This document shows, piece by piece, positions 54,985-64,000 of a DNA stretch of 64,000 nucleotides (within the stretch, counting starts at the first letter, position 1; every line of letters begins with the position of its first letter). The stretch comes from Saprospiraceae bacterium (GTDB taxonomy: Bacteria; Bacteroidota; Bacteroidia; Chitinophagales; Saprospiraceae). The notes below the pieces were generated by a model. The model was not told the DNA's origin. It searched no databases and saw only the letters and a program-made list of their open reading frames with translations. The position numbers and the translations under genes are program-made. Where the stretch lies: assembly GCA_016710585.1 (NCBI GenBank), contig JADJVN010000018.1, positions 1 through 64,000 of the forward strand, written 5' to 3'.

Positions 54985-55236
54985 GTTAGTAATTAGTAGT
55001 TAGTGGAAAGATAATAGTGAATGGATAATAGTGAATGGTTAATAGTGAATGGATAATAGTGAATGGTTAATAGTGAATGGTTAATAGTGAATGGTTAATA
55101 GTGAATGGTTAATAGTGAATGGATAATAATGAATGGATAATAGTGAATGGATAATAGTGAATGGATAATAGTGAATGGATAATAGTGAATGGATAATAGT
55201 GAAAAGTTGACTAACTACTAACCACTAATTACTAAC
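54985..55236. repeat. Inverted repeat flanking a 14-bp tandem array
   Basis: The 13-base core GTTAGTAATTAGT lies at 54985-54997 and its exact complement at 55224-55236, each embedded in longer TAGTGG/TTAGT-rich arms that also match imperfectly. The tandem array at 55012-55203 is enclosed. It begins just after the hmgA stop. Confidence 0.65.
55012..55203. repeat. 14-bp tandem repeat, about 13.7 copies
   Basis: The unit TAATAGTGAATGG(A/T) recurs without gaps: 13 full copies (55012-55193) plus a 10-base partial one. The last base varies A or T in the order A T A T T T T A A A A A A. One unit (55124-55137) has AATG in place of AGTG. The 14-base period and embedded stops exclude coding. It is probably a replication-slippage array. 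Confidence 0.95.
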
Positions 55237-55353
55237 AACTTACCACTATTCTCTTGTTCTGACAACTTCAAAGTAAAAAATTGAATTCAGAAAGTAGATG
55301 TCTAACTCACTTCGAAATCTAATATTTGATCCTAATAAAAAAATATACCTACT

Positions 55354-56358
55354 ATGATTAATAAAATTATTTTAGTAATTCTATATTATTTCATTTCACA
55401 AGGATTGTCAGCTCAATTACCATTATCTCCAAGAGAACTAGCTGACTCTACAATATGCTACGCTGATGGAGGCTTCGGATGGTTCAGGCTTTATAAAGAA
55501 TACCGCATAAGAACTCCGTTATGTCACGTAGATTCAATATTCTGGGATTCTATCAGAACACCATTATTTACAACTGATGTATTTAAGAAATTTTTTAATT
55601 CCGATGGAAAATTAATACGTGAGGAAGACTTTTTTTTTAATGAAGGAGCTTTAGCTTCTTCATCTTATAGTTTGCCTTATTATCAGTCCAATCGACTTGT
55701 TCAAAAAGATATGTTTTATAATAATTTATTATATGCCATGGAATTTCGGAGCTATCTTGATGATAAACTATACCGCATATATTCCATTGCTGCTAACTTA
55801 GATACTTTTGGTTATTATGATTTTACTTATCAAAATGGAAATTTTTCTCATTATATTTATTTTGCAAAGGACACCGCTTCTAATAAATGGGAACTAAATG
55901 AATCAAATTATTATAATTATTTAAATAATGAAATAATCGGAGTTTATTTTACCTATTACTCTTCTAATGGGAATTCATACTTTAGAACTGATTATATTAA
56001 AGGAACTAATGGGCGATATTCTTCTGAAGTAACCTATTTATTAGATACCATTGAGCAAAATTGGATAAAAGTCCAATATCATGATTTATATTATATCACG
56101 CCTTCTGCAACTACAAAAATAGAAAATGAAAAAATTCATTATCATCTCACCAATGATGACATTACTTTCTACAACAATCAAGATTGGCGAGATGAATGTC
56201 TAGTAGAAATCTATACCATCAATGGCAGACTTTGCAAAACAAAACACTTTAAACATGGACTTGAAGGAACTATGGAGTTGAATATATTGCCTGGAATTTA
56301 TTTTCTTAAAATAAGCTCAAGGGGAGTTGTACAGACGATTAAATTTATTCGAACTTAA
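55354..56358 (+). CDS. Secreted protein with degenerate T9SS-like tail
   Basis: A 334-residue protein with a signal peptide (MINKIILVILYYFISQGLSA). The body is rich in Tyr, Asn and Asp with a repeated ...YY...N..Y pattern and no recognised catalytic motif. The last 70 residues (CLVEIYTINGRLCKTKHFKH, then LNILPGIYFLKISS and a final KFIRT) have the layout of a T9SS type A domain but lack the usual PNP motif. It may be T9SS cargo or a surface protein with a decayed tail. It is isolated, with the tandem array upstream and a long gap downstream. Confidence 0.6.
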   Translation: MINKIILVILYYFISQGLSAQLPLSPRELADSTICYADGGFGWFRLYKEYRIRTPLCHVDSIFWDSIRTPLFTTDVFKKFFNSDGKLIREEDFFFNEGALASSSYSLPYYQSNRLVQKDMFYNNLLYAMEFRSYLDDKLYRIYSIAANLDTFGYYDFTYQNGNFSHYIYFAKDTASNKWELNESNYYNYLNNEIIGVYFTYYSSNGNSYFRTDYIKGTNGRYSSEVTYLLDTIEQNWIKVQYHDLYYITPSATTKIENEKIHYHLTNDDITFYNNQDWRDECLVEIYTINGRLCKTKHFKHGLEGTMELNILPGIYFLKISSRGVVQTIKFIRT

Positions 56359-56393
56359 TCATATTCAACGAAACAGAATGCGTTTAAAATATA

Positions 56394-56459
56394 AGCTCCG
56401 TAGGAGCTGTATGTTAATAGAATTAATTTTGTAAATTCTATCTCACCCCTGCGGGGTGA
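56394..56459. repeat. REP-like element with paired palindromes
   Basis: Two short palindromes: AGCTCCGTAGGAGCT (56394-56408, 5-bp stem) and TCACCCC-TGC-GGGGTGA (56443-56459, 7-bp stem). A third arm pair TAGAATT/AATTCTA lies between them. GCTCCGTAGGAGC and ACCCCTGCGGGGT arms of this form recur in intergenic DNA of many Bacteroidota, from general knowledge. It may act as a small mobile or regulatory hairpin. Confidence 0.55.
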
Positions 56460-56460
56460 T

Positions 56461-57106
56461 ACCTTCAACATTCAATTTTTAATAAAATATGGTATAATAC
56501 TCAAAAATAGTTGGTAAAATCTTTATAAGTGCACTGACAATCAATAATTTGAAAAGAGTTAATTGAAAGTGGTTTCCCTTTTGTTATGAAAAAAGCAAGG
56601 CATGGCTTTCAGATGAAACAGTCAGCAAACAGCGTAAAGAAGATGGGTGTTATCTTCAAATCCAATAAATCGTTAAATCAAATATGAGCTAATTTGGTTT
56701 CAAAATGGATTTTGGAGCGTCTGTGATGTGTGCAAATCACTCTGCCAGTTTAAAGCTTTACAGCTTTCAAATTAATGCGACTTTGGTAGTTGATGGTCAT
56801 TTTAAAGCACATGTTGGTTTTATATTAGATTATGATATTAAATACTGCCAATTTTATTCGGTCGAAATTAAGTTTTTGGGTCTGTGGCGCTGTTTGTGTT
56901 CGGGGGCTTTTTGGCGGCAAGTACATGTAGTATAACCTAAATTCATAATGAGTCTGCTTACACAAATCTTGCGGAGTTAATTTTTAAGACATTACCTAAA
57001 ATACATGCATATCAAAAGTATCAATTAGGTTTTCAACGAATTTAATCTTTTGATTATACAATAAGTCCCTATCTTTAAATTTAATTGAAAAACTTATTGC
57101 CATCAG
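56461..57106. other. Long intergenic region with no convincing gene
   Basis: About 650 bases without a recognisable gene. Two overlapping short frames exist at 56586-56687 (33 codons, KKARHGFQMKQSANS) and at about 56560-56665 in a second frame (KAWLSDETVSKQRKEDG). Both look mildly protein-like, which may indicate a decayed gene. A 76-codon frame at 56705-56935 has no start context or family and is not trusted. Confidence 0.4.
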
Positions 57107-58447
57107 ATGAAAATAATTAGTTACTTCATAATACTTCTTTTTCCATTAATTAAAATACTAGGACAAAATTCATATCCTCTTATTTTTCCTTCAAGCACAG
57201 AAATTGTACAGCCTATTCACAAAGTTTCTTTTGATAATCTTCGACAATGTCCTAAGCGAATCCAAGGCGGCAATCCAAAAGAGATGCAAGGATTACTTGT
57301 ATTCAGTGGATCAACTGATGGGAATAGGCAGGTAGATCCACAGATAGCCATTGGTGGTGGATATGTTGTAGAAGCAAGTAACAGAGGGATACTCATTTTT
57401 GACAAAAAGGGAAATTACATCAATGGTGTATCGCAAAAATGTTTTAATGATGGCATTGACCCAAAATTGTATTTTGACCTTCACAATAAAAATTTTGTTT
57501 TTGATCTTTGGTGGTATTATGATGAGGCGAAAAAGAAACCCGTAAACATCGCTGTATCAGAATCAAATGATCCAAATGGTGCTTGGAATATTTATCCAAT
57601 CTCACGACCAAAAGAAGTCGATGGTGGCGGTATCGGATATAGTAAAAAATGGATCGGCTACTCCTATCCCGGAGGTGAAGAAAATTCTTTTGTGCTGCGA
57701 AATGCAGATGCTAAAGCTGGAAGGCCTACCACAATTTATCATTTCAACGGCAGTTTGGGCAGTCCTATTTTGAATCAAGACAATACTGAAGATTTATACT
57801 TTTTTGACATCACTGATGACAGTTTATTCGTAATCAGAAAACTGAGCGAAGACAAAAACGGAATGCCTTATGCACAAATTATTTCATCAAAAAAACATCA
57901 TCAGAAATACATAGATTATCCACCTCCATCACCACAAAAAGATACAAGCATACTAGTTGCAAGTGGTGATCGCAATCCAAAAAACATCGTCCTACAAAAT
58001 GGATTTATTTGGTTCTCACAAGCTATAGATTATCATGGTGTATCGGCTGTGCAATGGTTTCAGATCCATGCCCATTCTGGAGAAATCATTCAGACGGGAC
58101 TCATCAAAAGTGATACGAGCAGTTATATCCAGACAAGCATCGCTGTGAATAAAAAAATGGATGTGTTGATTGGATTTCAAGAGACAGGAAAAAATATGTA
58201 TATCAGCCCACGCTTTACTTATAGAAAATCGACAGACCCTAAAGGAACTGTAAGAGAAATCATCCGTTATGGTGTAGGCCAACACTTTATTCATGGTCAG
58301 GCTTGGGGCGATTATAGCGGAAGCTTGATCGATGGCGACAATAGATTAGATCTCTGGACGATTCAATCCATCCCAAACCAACAAGGTAAAGGTGAAACGC
58401 TTATTGCAAAATTGCCTTATAGATTGATCAAGAAAAAGACTAAATAA
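57107..58447 (+). CDS. Secreted protein of unknown function, propeller-like
   Basis: A 446-residue protein with a signal peptide (IISYFIILLFPLIKILGQ). The body alternates short strands with turns such as SGSTDGNRQVDPQIAIGGG, ILIFDKKGNYING and GDYSGSLIDGDNRLDLWTI, suggestive of a beta-propeller surface or exported protein. No T9SS tail is seen: the C-terminus is LPYRLIKKKTK. No catalytic motif is recognised. A weak -7-like TATCTTTA lies at 57070-57077. Confidence 0.6.
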   Translation: MKIISYFIILLFPLIKILGQNSYPLIFPSSTEIVQPIHKVSFDNLRQCPKRIQGGNPKEMQGLLVFSGSTDGNRQVDPQIAIGGGYVVEASNRGILIFDKKGNYINGVSQKCFNDGIDPKLYFDLHNKNFVFDLWWYYDEAKKKPVNIAVSESNDPNGAWNIYPISRPKEVDGGGIGYSKKWIGYSYPGGEENSFVLRNADAKAGRPTTIYHFNGSLGSPILNQDNTEDLYFFDITDDSLFVIRKLSEDKNGMPYAQIISSKKHHQKYIDYPPPSPQKDTSILVASGDRNPKNIVLQNGFIWFSQAIDYHGVSAVQWFQIHAHSGEIIQTGLIKSDTSSYIQTSIAVNKKMDVLIGFQETGKNMYISPRFTYRKSTDPKGTVREIIRYGVGQHFIHGQAWGDYSGSLIDGDNRLDLWTIQSIPNQQGKGETLIAKLPYRLIKKKTK

Positions 58448-58582
58448 ACAAATATAAAACTTGCATTGGATTAAATAATTAAAGGTATTAATTATTCTAC
58501 AAAATTCAATTCTACATCAATTTCTTTAATAGATTTATTCAAATAAAATCCAACTTTTAAAAAATGTTTCTGCCATTTAAAT

Positions 58583-60703
58583 CTATGTTTTAATAAATTT
58601 GAATACTTTACTTTGCTTATTCTTTAATTGTGCTTTAACATAATACAGTCCACTATTAAGTTGTTCTACATCCAACTTAATATTCTCTGTCTTATTATGA
58701 GGAACTTTTTCAAAGAAAACAATTTTACCCAATTGATCAACAATGCTAAAGTCTAGCGGATCATCATGAGAACTTTCAAAATTGAAAACTAAATATTGAT
58801 CAGTAATAGAGGACATCAAATTTAAATTATTGAAATAATAACTTGGTCCAGCAAGACTTGTCAGATTATTTGATGTCCTAAAAACAGGATAATTACTATA
58901 ACCCAAATATAAATAGCTATCATCATCAATTTCTATTGCAGTAGTCAAATCATAAAAATCTAATTGACTAGGTACAGGCAATCCATTGATCATGTTTTTC
59001 CAAGTCTTGCCTTTATCCTTGGATATTTCGCATTGTACATTAGTCTCAAATGCATACAAATTCTCATTTCTATCTTCAATGATTTCATTAAACACTTTTG
59101 TAGAAACTTTGGAAAAACTAGCTAATTTATCATTAGATAGAAATGTTCCGAAATTATTATTACTATTATCATAACCAGAAAAAATAATTGAATTATCTCT
59201 TAACATTGTATAGGCTTCAATGTATGCGAATTCAAAAGGAATGAGATCCCATTTTAAACCCATATCCTTTGAAATATAAAATAAGTGTTCAGAAGAAAAT
59301 TGGTCTTGAATAATCATCATTGTGCTATCAGGAAAGCTAAGAATTGAAAATGCACCCTGTATTGGAGGCTTAACAATTTGTTTCCATACTTGCCCTCCAT
59401 CAATGCTAATATAAGTATAGATATCCCCTGAAGCAATAAGTGCATTTTTCCTATCAGTCGATACTATTCTAATTGTTGTATCATTATTTACAATTAATTT
59501 TTTCCAATTCCCACCATTGTCATTACTCATCATTACATTAGAATCGTATGCCAAATAAATATACCCATTTGAGCTTACTGCAAATGTTTCAAAATAGTAA
59601 TTTGGCAATGGAAGTGGTGCCCAGGTTACACCTTTATCCTTTGTAAAATGAATTTTAGAATTATCACAAAGCAGTACATATAATATTCCATTTGAATGAA
59701 CAAAGCTAAAATATTCAGCGTTTTTAAAGCCTGCATCATAACTTGTCCAATTATTACCTGCATCAAAACTACATTGAAGCAGATTTCCATGAGTTCTGCA
59801 ATAGGTAGAATAAGCGATATAGGTGTTAGTATCTTGAAATTCAAAATTAGAATACAAGTGCAACTCATTAAGATTTGTTCCTTTTTTTATCCAATGATTG
59901 CCCAAATCTGAAGAGATATAATCAGCAGAATAAGATAACCCAATGAGATCTCCATTGGGTTTTACAAATACCTGCTGAAAGGATTCACTATTTATCTTTG
60001 CTTCAATCTTGCCAGTACTATCCATTCTATAAAATTCATTAAATCGATCTAACATAAATAATTTACCCTTTGGATGCCAGATAAGTTTTGGGAATACCGC
60101 ATCAAGTTGTCTGACTTTTTTTACTGATGTGCCATCATCAGAAAATTTTACTAAATAAGTGTCAAAATTCTTATCATCAGCAATAAAAAAATTATTTCCA
60201 TTCCCATTCAAACTCACAACATCTAATCGCTGAAAATCGGAAAATTGGATTGAATGAAATGTTTCTCCTTTATCATCTGAAAAGTATAAATTGGAGTCAA
60301 ACCTTGCACCATGCATAAAAATTGTACCATTTTCATTTGCATAAATTTCAGCATCTTCAAATTTATATATGGTTTTCTCCCATTCATCTATTCCCTTTTC
60401 CATCCTATAAAACTCATCATCAATTATAGCATAAATAATCCCATTTGGACCTGCACCAAGACTGGTGGCATAGCTATCTTTTCTGTAAAGCCCAATAGAT
60501 CGTTTCGACCAAGTTTTTCCTTGATCAGTTGAAAAAAAAATACCTTGACTAGTTGCTGAAGCTACCCAAACTCCGTCTGAACTCAAAGTAAAAGCTGAAA
60601 GGCTAAGAGCCATTGGGCCATTGGTCGGAATCCATGTCGCCTGAGAGTTTAAATCGAATTTAAATAGAATGAATAAGCTTGAAATAATTAATAAATGTTT
60701 CAT
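58583..60703 (-). CDS. BNR/Asp-box propeller protein with T9SS type A tail
   Basis: A 706-residue exported protein with signal peptide MKHLLIISSLFILFKFDLNS. At least eight Asp boxes (S-x-D-x-G-x-x-W) are visible, for example STDQGKTW, SFDAGNNW, TKDKGVTW, SNDNGGNW, SIDGGQVW, SKDMGLKW and SKDKGKTW, the mark of sialidase- or VPS10-like propellers. The end (LDFSIVDQLGKIVFFEKV, SGLYYVKAQLKNKQSKVFKF) is a T9SS type A domain. Asp boxes are structural and do not by themselves mean sialidase activity; no catalytic Arg triad was checked. It follows the next gene upstream by 11 bases. Confidence 0.8.
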   Translation of the reverse strand: MKHLLIISSLFILFKFDLNSQATWIPTNGPMALSLSAFTLSSDGVWVASATSQGIFFSTDQGKTWSKRSIGLYRKDSYATSLGAGPNGIIYAIIDDEFYRMEKGIDEWEKTIYKFEDAEIYANENGTIFMHGARFDSNLYFSDDKGETFHSIQFSDFQRLDVVSLNGNGNNFFIADDKNFDTYLVKFSDDGTSVKKVRQLDAVFPKLIWHPKGKLFMLDRFNEFYRMDSTGKIEAKINSESFQQVFVKPNGDLIGLSYSADYISSDLGNHWIKKGTNLNELHLYSNFEFQDTNTYIAYSTYCRTHGNLLQCSFDAGNNWTSYDAGFKNAEYFSFVHSNGILYVLLCDNSKIHFTKDKGVTWAPLPLPNYYFETFAVSSNGYIYLAYDSNVMMSNDNGGNWKKLIVNNDTTIRIVSTDRKNALIASGDIYTYISIDGGQVWKQIVKPPIQGAFSILSFPDSTMMIIQDQFSSEHLFYISKDMGLKWDLIPFEFAYIEAYTMLRDNSIIFSGYDNSNNNFGTFLSNDKLASFSKVSTKVFNEIIEDRNENLYAFETNVQCEISKDKGKTWKNMINGLPVPSQLDFYDLTTAIEIDDDSYLYLGYSNYPVFRTSNNLTSLAGPSYYFNNLNLMSSITDQYLVFNFESSHDDPLDFSIVDQLGKIVFFEKVPHNKTENIKLDVEQLNSGLYYVKAQLKNKQSKVFKFIKT

Positions 60704-60714
60704 TGTAATTGCTT

Positions 60715-63700
60715 TTAGTGTTGAATAAATATTTTTAAACTTTCAATATTTGGGTTACTAAATTTAATATAATAGAGTCCATTTTTGATATCAGTTAAAC
60801 TTAGTTTTGAGTTTTCTCTGAGGATACCCTGCATGAGCTGTTTTCCATCCATTGTACACATCATCCATTGATTATTTTGATTGTTGAATTGTTCTGATGC
60901 AAATAAATACAAATGGTCGTCAGCAGGATTTGGATATGCAAAAATTTGAGCTTTAGTCTTAAAGTTCTTAGACACACTTGAAATCAAATTTCCCTCACTA
61001 TCGGTGTTTAAATAAATTGCCTGAAGGTTATAAGAGGGAGGTCGACTTTGATTATTTCCAATGGCGTGTATCCTGCCCTTTTTATCTATTAATCCTGAAA
61101 AAAACACTTCGCTTTTATTGACACCATATCCTTTAAACCAAATCGGGTTAAAATTAGGATCAAATTTTGCTATCATTGCTTTGCTTGAAAAATTTATCGT
61201 ATCTAAATGAATATCTCCAAATAAGATGAAGTTTCCATCTTGATCTAAAATTATCGAAACAGGATCAGCCCTTCCTGCAATTCCTATTATTGGTCTTTTT
61301 TCTTCGATATAATTACCATTTTTACTCAATTTAATAAAATGGGGAGTAGTATAATACTCATTTGTATTCACATCATCCCAATATGCTGATGCACAAAATA
61401 CAATTTCCTCATTCTTGGTAACGACAGCTCTAGGATTGTAAACATCATAAGTTAATTGAGGCCTCACAGTTTTAAGCCAAATCTTCTCACCATCTTTATC
61501 TGTTTTTAAAACACAAACCAAGTCTCTTTGATCATCTGCTCCTGTCACGATGATATCTCCATTACTTAATTCGAATATATCATTGCCACTGAAAGCTAAA
61601 CCATCGACTAAATAATATTTATTCCAAAGGATATCGCCCTTAGAATTCATTTTAAGAAGAAAATTATCATAGCCCTGATCGCTTGTTTTACAATAGCCAG
61701 TAAGTAAATAATTTCCATCTCTAGATTTAATTATTCTATTAGTATATCCTCCTAGATTATTTGGGCCTGGTTTAAATAACTTTCTGAATTCTACATTTCC
61801 ATCCTTATCCAGCTTAATGATTTCAGATAAATAATCGCTCAATTCATTATCACCATTTGTTTCGTAATTTGATCCAGTCATGATACACCCGCCTTCTCCA
61901 GAACTTACTATACTGTGAATATAACCAGAACCAGATCCACTTTCTTTTATAGAATTTATCCAAACTAATTTATTATCTTTACCCAGTTTGATCACTAATG
62001 GATCCGTTGTGCCTCCTTTATTATAAGAGTTGGAAGATAGTAATAAAAACTTAGTTTCATCTTCAGCTTCACAAATATCTGAACCGAATGTATAATTCTT
62101 TCCCCCTAATACACTAATATTATCATCATACAACTCTTCTTTTTTAGCAATATAGGGAATAGTCTTTGTTAAATTATTTCTTCCAAATAAAAGAGGATAA
62201 GGTCCATTACTATCATAATATACTTTTCCTTGTACCACAAGGTAACTTAATTCACTTGAATCAAATGGAATTCCAGCATTTGGTTTAATTCGGAATTTAA
62301 AAAACAGTTCGTTACCTGTATCTTCATTCTTAGACAATAATGTTAATCGATCAATGTCTAAGACAAGGTTGGAACTATCAATATATTTAATTTTTGCTGT
62401 GCCATTACAAGTTAGTATTTGAAAACTAGTTATATCAAAATTGCTATTAAAGTTTAAATTTAATTGGACATTTGTCACACTTTGTTCTAGTTTATTATTT
62501 GCCTGAACTGTATATTCCATCCAGTCATTTTGGCTCAATAAATTATAAGTTCCCAATCCAGGAATCATCTCTTGAATATGATCTGGAACACCAACGCTAT
62601 TTGCTACCAGAGATTGAGAAATTTTTCTATTAGCTGCAAATTTTTTAAAAGCATTTTCATAAGAATTGGCAAAAAGATTAAGATGGTCTCTACCACAAGC
62701 TTCAAGGTAGGAATAATAATATTCTCCAGTAGGGAGTATTTTTTCAATATCTTCAAGTTCTATAAAAAATGTTTTGCCAGAAGTAGGATAACTTAAATTA
62801 ATTGATTGCCCTTGTTGCAAACTAAAACTATTATAATCCACTTGATATTGATCTAAATAGACTCTAAAAAACACAGGCTTAGTCATTGTATTTCCTTTGT
62901 TTATAATGCTTACTTCTACACCATTTCCTTTACATTCTGAGCTAATATTTAATATAGGTCCAGACCAAGTAGGTCCACATATACTTCCTGTAATAGTTGC
63001 TGAAACTAAATGAGAAGACCCGATAATCACATCACAATCTAAAAGCATAGTCACTTCATAATTTATTTCTTGTAAAGGATCAAGAGGTGGTACATTAAAC
63101 TTAATTTGATTATTTACTATTTGTCCTCCTGAAGTGTATTCAATTGGTTTCAATCGTGAATCATATTGGATTTGTACCTCATCCACTTCTGATTTTTCTG
63201 CACCATAGTTTTTGACAGTAATAAAATATTTTGATTTTTTACATTTTACAAGATCGGGTTGTGTGATTTGAACGCCAAGATGTGCACATTGATCTTTGGG
63301 TTTTAATAAAAATTCAACGGTACCAATTTTAGAAATTGAATCAATTATAACTTGCTTATCTGAATCACAATAATCCAAAAATTCATCTGTAGGAAATATT
63401 TTCACAGAAGTATTCAATATATCAGACTTTAAAGAGAATTGACCCTTATCATTCGATGAGGCATATTCAGTTCCGTCCTGGATGTTTTTTACAACTGCAT
63501 TTTTTAAGGGCAGATCTTGACTATCTATTTTACAATTTGAATTGACATCATAATAAACACTTCCGTTAATTCTATTGTTGTTGAGTTCACCATTCCATTG
63601 AGTTCTATAAAGGATGGCGTTTGTATCATGACTAAATCCTGCATACAATAAATCTTCATTAGCCAGTTCAACAGCATTAAAAAACTGAAGAGGAATGCTA

Positions 63701-64000
63701 AGTTTATGATAATATTTTGACCATAATTCTTTACCCGTATTATTAATCCTTAAACAGTATGGACCGTATTTGTATTCAGCGTTGACATAATCTTCTGTGT
63801 AACCACTTATTAAATAGTCACCATTTTTCAATTCCTTAATGCCCAAAGGGAATTCATTTTTCGATTCTGCGCCGTAAACTTTAGTTGAAATTATTTTACC
63901 AATTGGATCAAATTCTAAAAGTAAGCAATCGGGAATATAGCTCTTAGCGTTCACCAAGAGATAATTTCCATTATTTTTTTTGATAGGATTAAGTGGATAT
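60715..64000 (-). CDS. Giant surface protein with T9SS type A tail, 5' end outside window
   Basis: At least 1094 residues remain. The frame is open from 64000, and a possible TTG at 63957 should not be taken as the start because in-frame codons continue to the edge. Visible parts are NGDYLISGYTEDY- and RDGNYLLTGYCKT-like propeller repeats at both ends. An SdrD-like segment (NGSVYYDVNSNCKID..., about 130-170) and DUF11-like beta domains (YFITVKNYGAEKSEVDEVQIQYDSR...) lie in the middle. The tail AYPNPADDHLYLFASEQ with ITDIKNGLYYIKFSN-like ending is type A. It is the first visible gene of an operon with the Asp-box protein. Confidence 0.78.
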   Translation of the reverse strand, partial: YPLNPIKKNNGNYLLVNAKSYIPDCLLLEFDPIGKIISTKVYGAESKNEFPLGIKELKNGDYLISGYTEDYVNAEYKYGPYCLRINNTGKELWSKYYHKLSIPLQFFNAVELANEDLLYAGFSHDTNAILYRTQWNGELNNNRINGSVYYDVNSNCKIDSQDLPLKNAVVKNIQDGTEYASSNDKGQFSLKSDILNTSVKIFPTDEFLDYCDSDKQVIIDSISKIGTVEFLLKPKDQCAHLGVQITQPDLVKCKKSKYFITVKNYGAEKSEVDEVQIQYDSRLKPIEYTSGGQIVNNQIKFNVPPLDPLQEINYEVTMLLDCDVIIGSSHLVSATITGSICGPTWSGPILNISSECKGNGVEVSIINKGNTMTKPVFFRVYLDQYQVDYNSFSLQQGQSINLSYPTSGKTFFIELEDIEKILPTGEYYYSYLEACGRDHLNLFANSYENAFKKFAANRKISQSLVANSVGVPDHIQEMIPGLGTYNLLSQNDWMEYTVQANNKLEQSVTNVQLNLNFNSNFDITSFQILTCNGTAKIKYIDSSNLVLDIDRLTLLSKNEDTGNELFFKFRIKPNAGIPFDSSELSYLVVQGKVYYDSNGPYPLLFGRNNLTKTIPYIAKKEELYDDNISVLGGKNYTFGSDICEAEDETKFLLLSSNSYNKGGTTDPLVIKLGKDNKLVWINSIKESGSGSGYIHSIVSSGEGGCIMTGSNYETNGDNELSDYLSEIIKLDKDGNVEFRKLFKPGPNNLGGYTNRIIKSRDGNYLLTGYCKTSDQGYDNFLLKMNSKGDILWNKYYLVDGLAFSGNDIFELSNGDIIVTGADDQRDLVCVLKTDKDGEKIWLKTVRPQLTYDVYNPRAVVTKNEEIVFCASAYWDDVNTNEYYTTPHFIKLSKNGNYIEEKRPIIGIAGRADPVSIILDQDGNFILFGDIHLDTINFSSKAMIAKFDPNFNPIWFKGYGVNKSEVFFSGLIDKKGRIHAIGNNQSRPPSYNLQAIYLNTDSEGNLISSVSKNFKTKAQIFAYPNPADDHLYLFASEQFNNQNNQWMMCTMDGKQLMQGILRENSKLSLTDIKNGLYYIKFSNPNIESLKIFIQH

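Noticed and set aside
55012..55203. Tandem array read as a CRISPR
   Set aside because: The 14-base units are directly adjacent with no spacers.
56705..56935. 76-codon frame after the REP-like element
   Set aside because: No start signal, no family match and skewed Cys/Trp content in the last third; probably chance.

Overview
The window is low-GC bacterial chromosome from a member of the Bacteroidota. Several things point there. Many secreted proteins end in type IX secretion (T9SS) sorting domains. There are SusC-like TonB receptors and PorV-like barrels, a CarB without the allosteric domain, a mevalonate kinase, and promoters of the Bacteroidota form TTTG-N19-TAnnTTTG. Saprospiria is a plausible class, but the sequence alone does not settle it. 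No complete insertion sequence, prophage, CRISPR array or rRNA operon is visible.

Layout. 1-3.0 kb: a frameshifted secreted protein gene that runs off the left edge, then a two-gene operon for secreted proteins. 3.3-7.6 kb: housekeeping genes (hscB, rseP, rsmE, a DUF4159 protein, a HIT protein, greA). 7.7-16.5 kb: a three-gene envelope operon in the order TonB-dependent receptor, 1322-residue secreted protein, PorV/PorQ-like barrel. 16.6-22.7 kb: a D-2-hydroxyacid dehydrogenase, a second outer-membrane receptor and a leucine-rich-repeat T9SS protein. 22.8-28 kb: mtaB, a small membrane protein, carB and a rhodanese. 28-31 kb: two tandem paralogous secreted proteins divergent from an HTH regulator. 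31-34 kb: dnaX-pyrD, with pyrD frameshifted. 34-38.8 kb: a lipoprotein, a type B T9SS protein and a lipid-linked polysaccharide flippase. 38.9-39.6 kb: tRNA-Val(UAC) and a broken ORF6N gene. 39.8-43.5 kb: purine nucleoside phosphorylase, M29 aminopeptidase, OsmC and QueG, convergent with a diacylglycerol kinase. 43.6-46.4 kb: small lipoproteins and mevalonate kinase. 46.7-53.6 kb: mfd, then rplM-rpsI-rpsB-tsf and pyrH. 53.8-55 kb: homogentisate dioxygenase followed by a 14-bp tandem repeat array. 55.3-64 kb: secreted proteins, including two large T9SS cargo genes on the minus strand, one running off the right edge.

How the genes work together. The main theme is cell-surface traffic: at least five proteins carry T9SS type A tails or tail-like ends, and one carries a type B (gliding-motility-associated) tail. 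The receptor/cargo/PorV operon looks like a dedicated surface system with its own promoter, which is flanked by a 19-bp direct repeat. The rest is core metabolism and information processing.

Quality warning. Four genes (the left-edge gene, pyrD, an ORF6N gene, tsf) each lose frame by a single base, three of them in a short homopolymer. tsf and pyrD are normally indispensable, so uncorrected sequencing or assembly errors are a better explanation than four real mutations.
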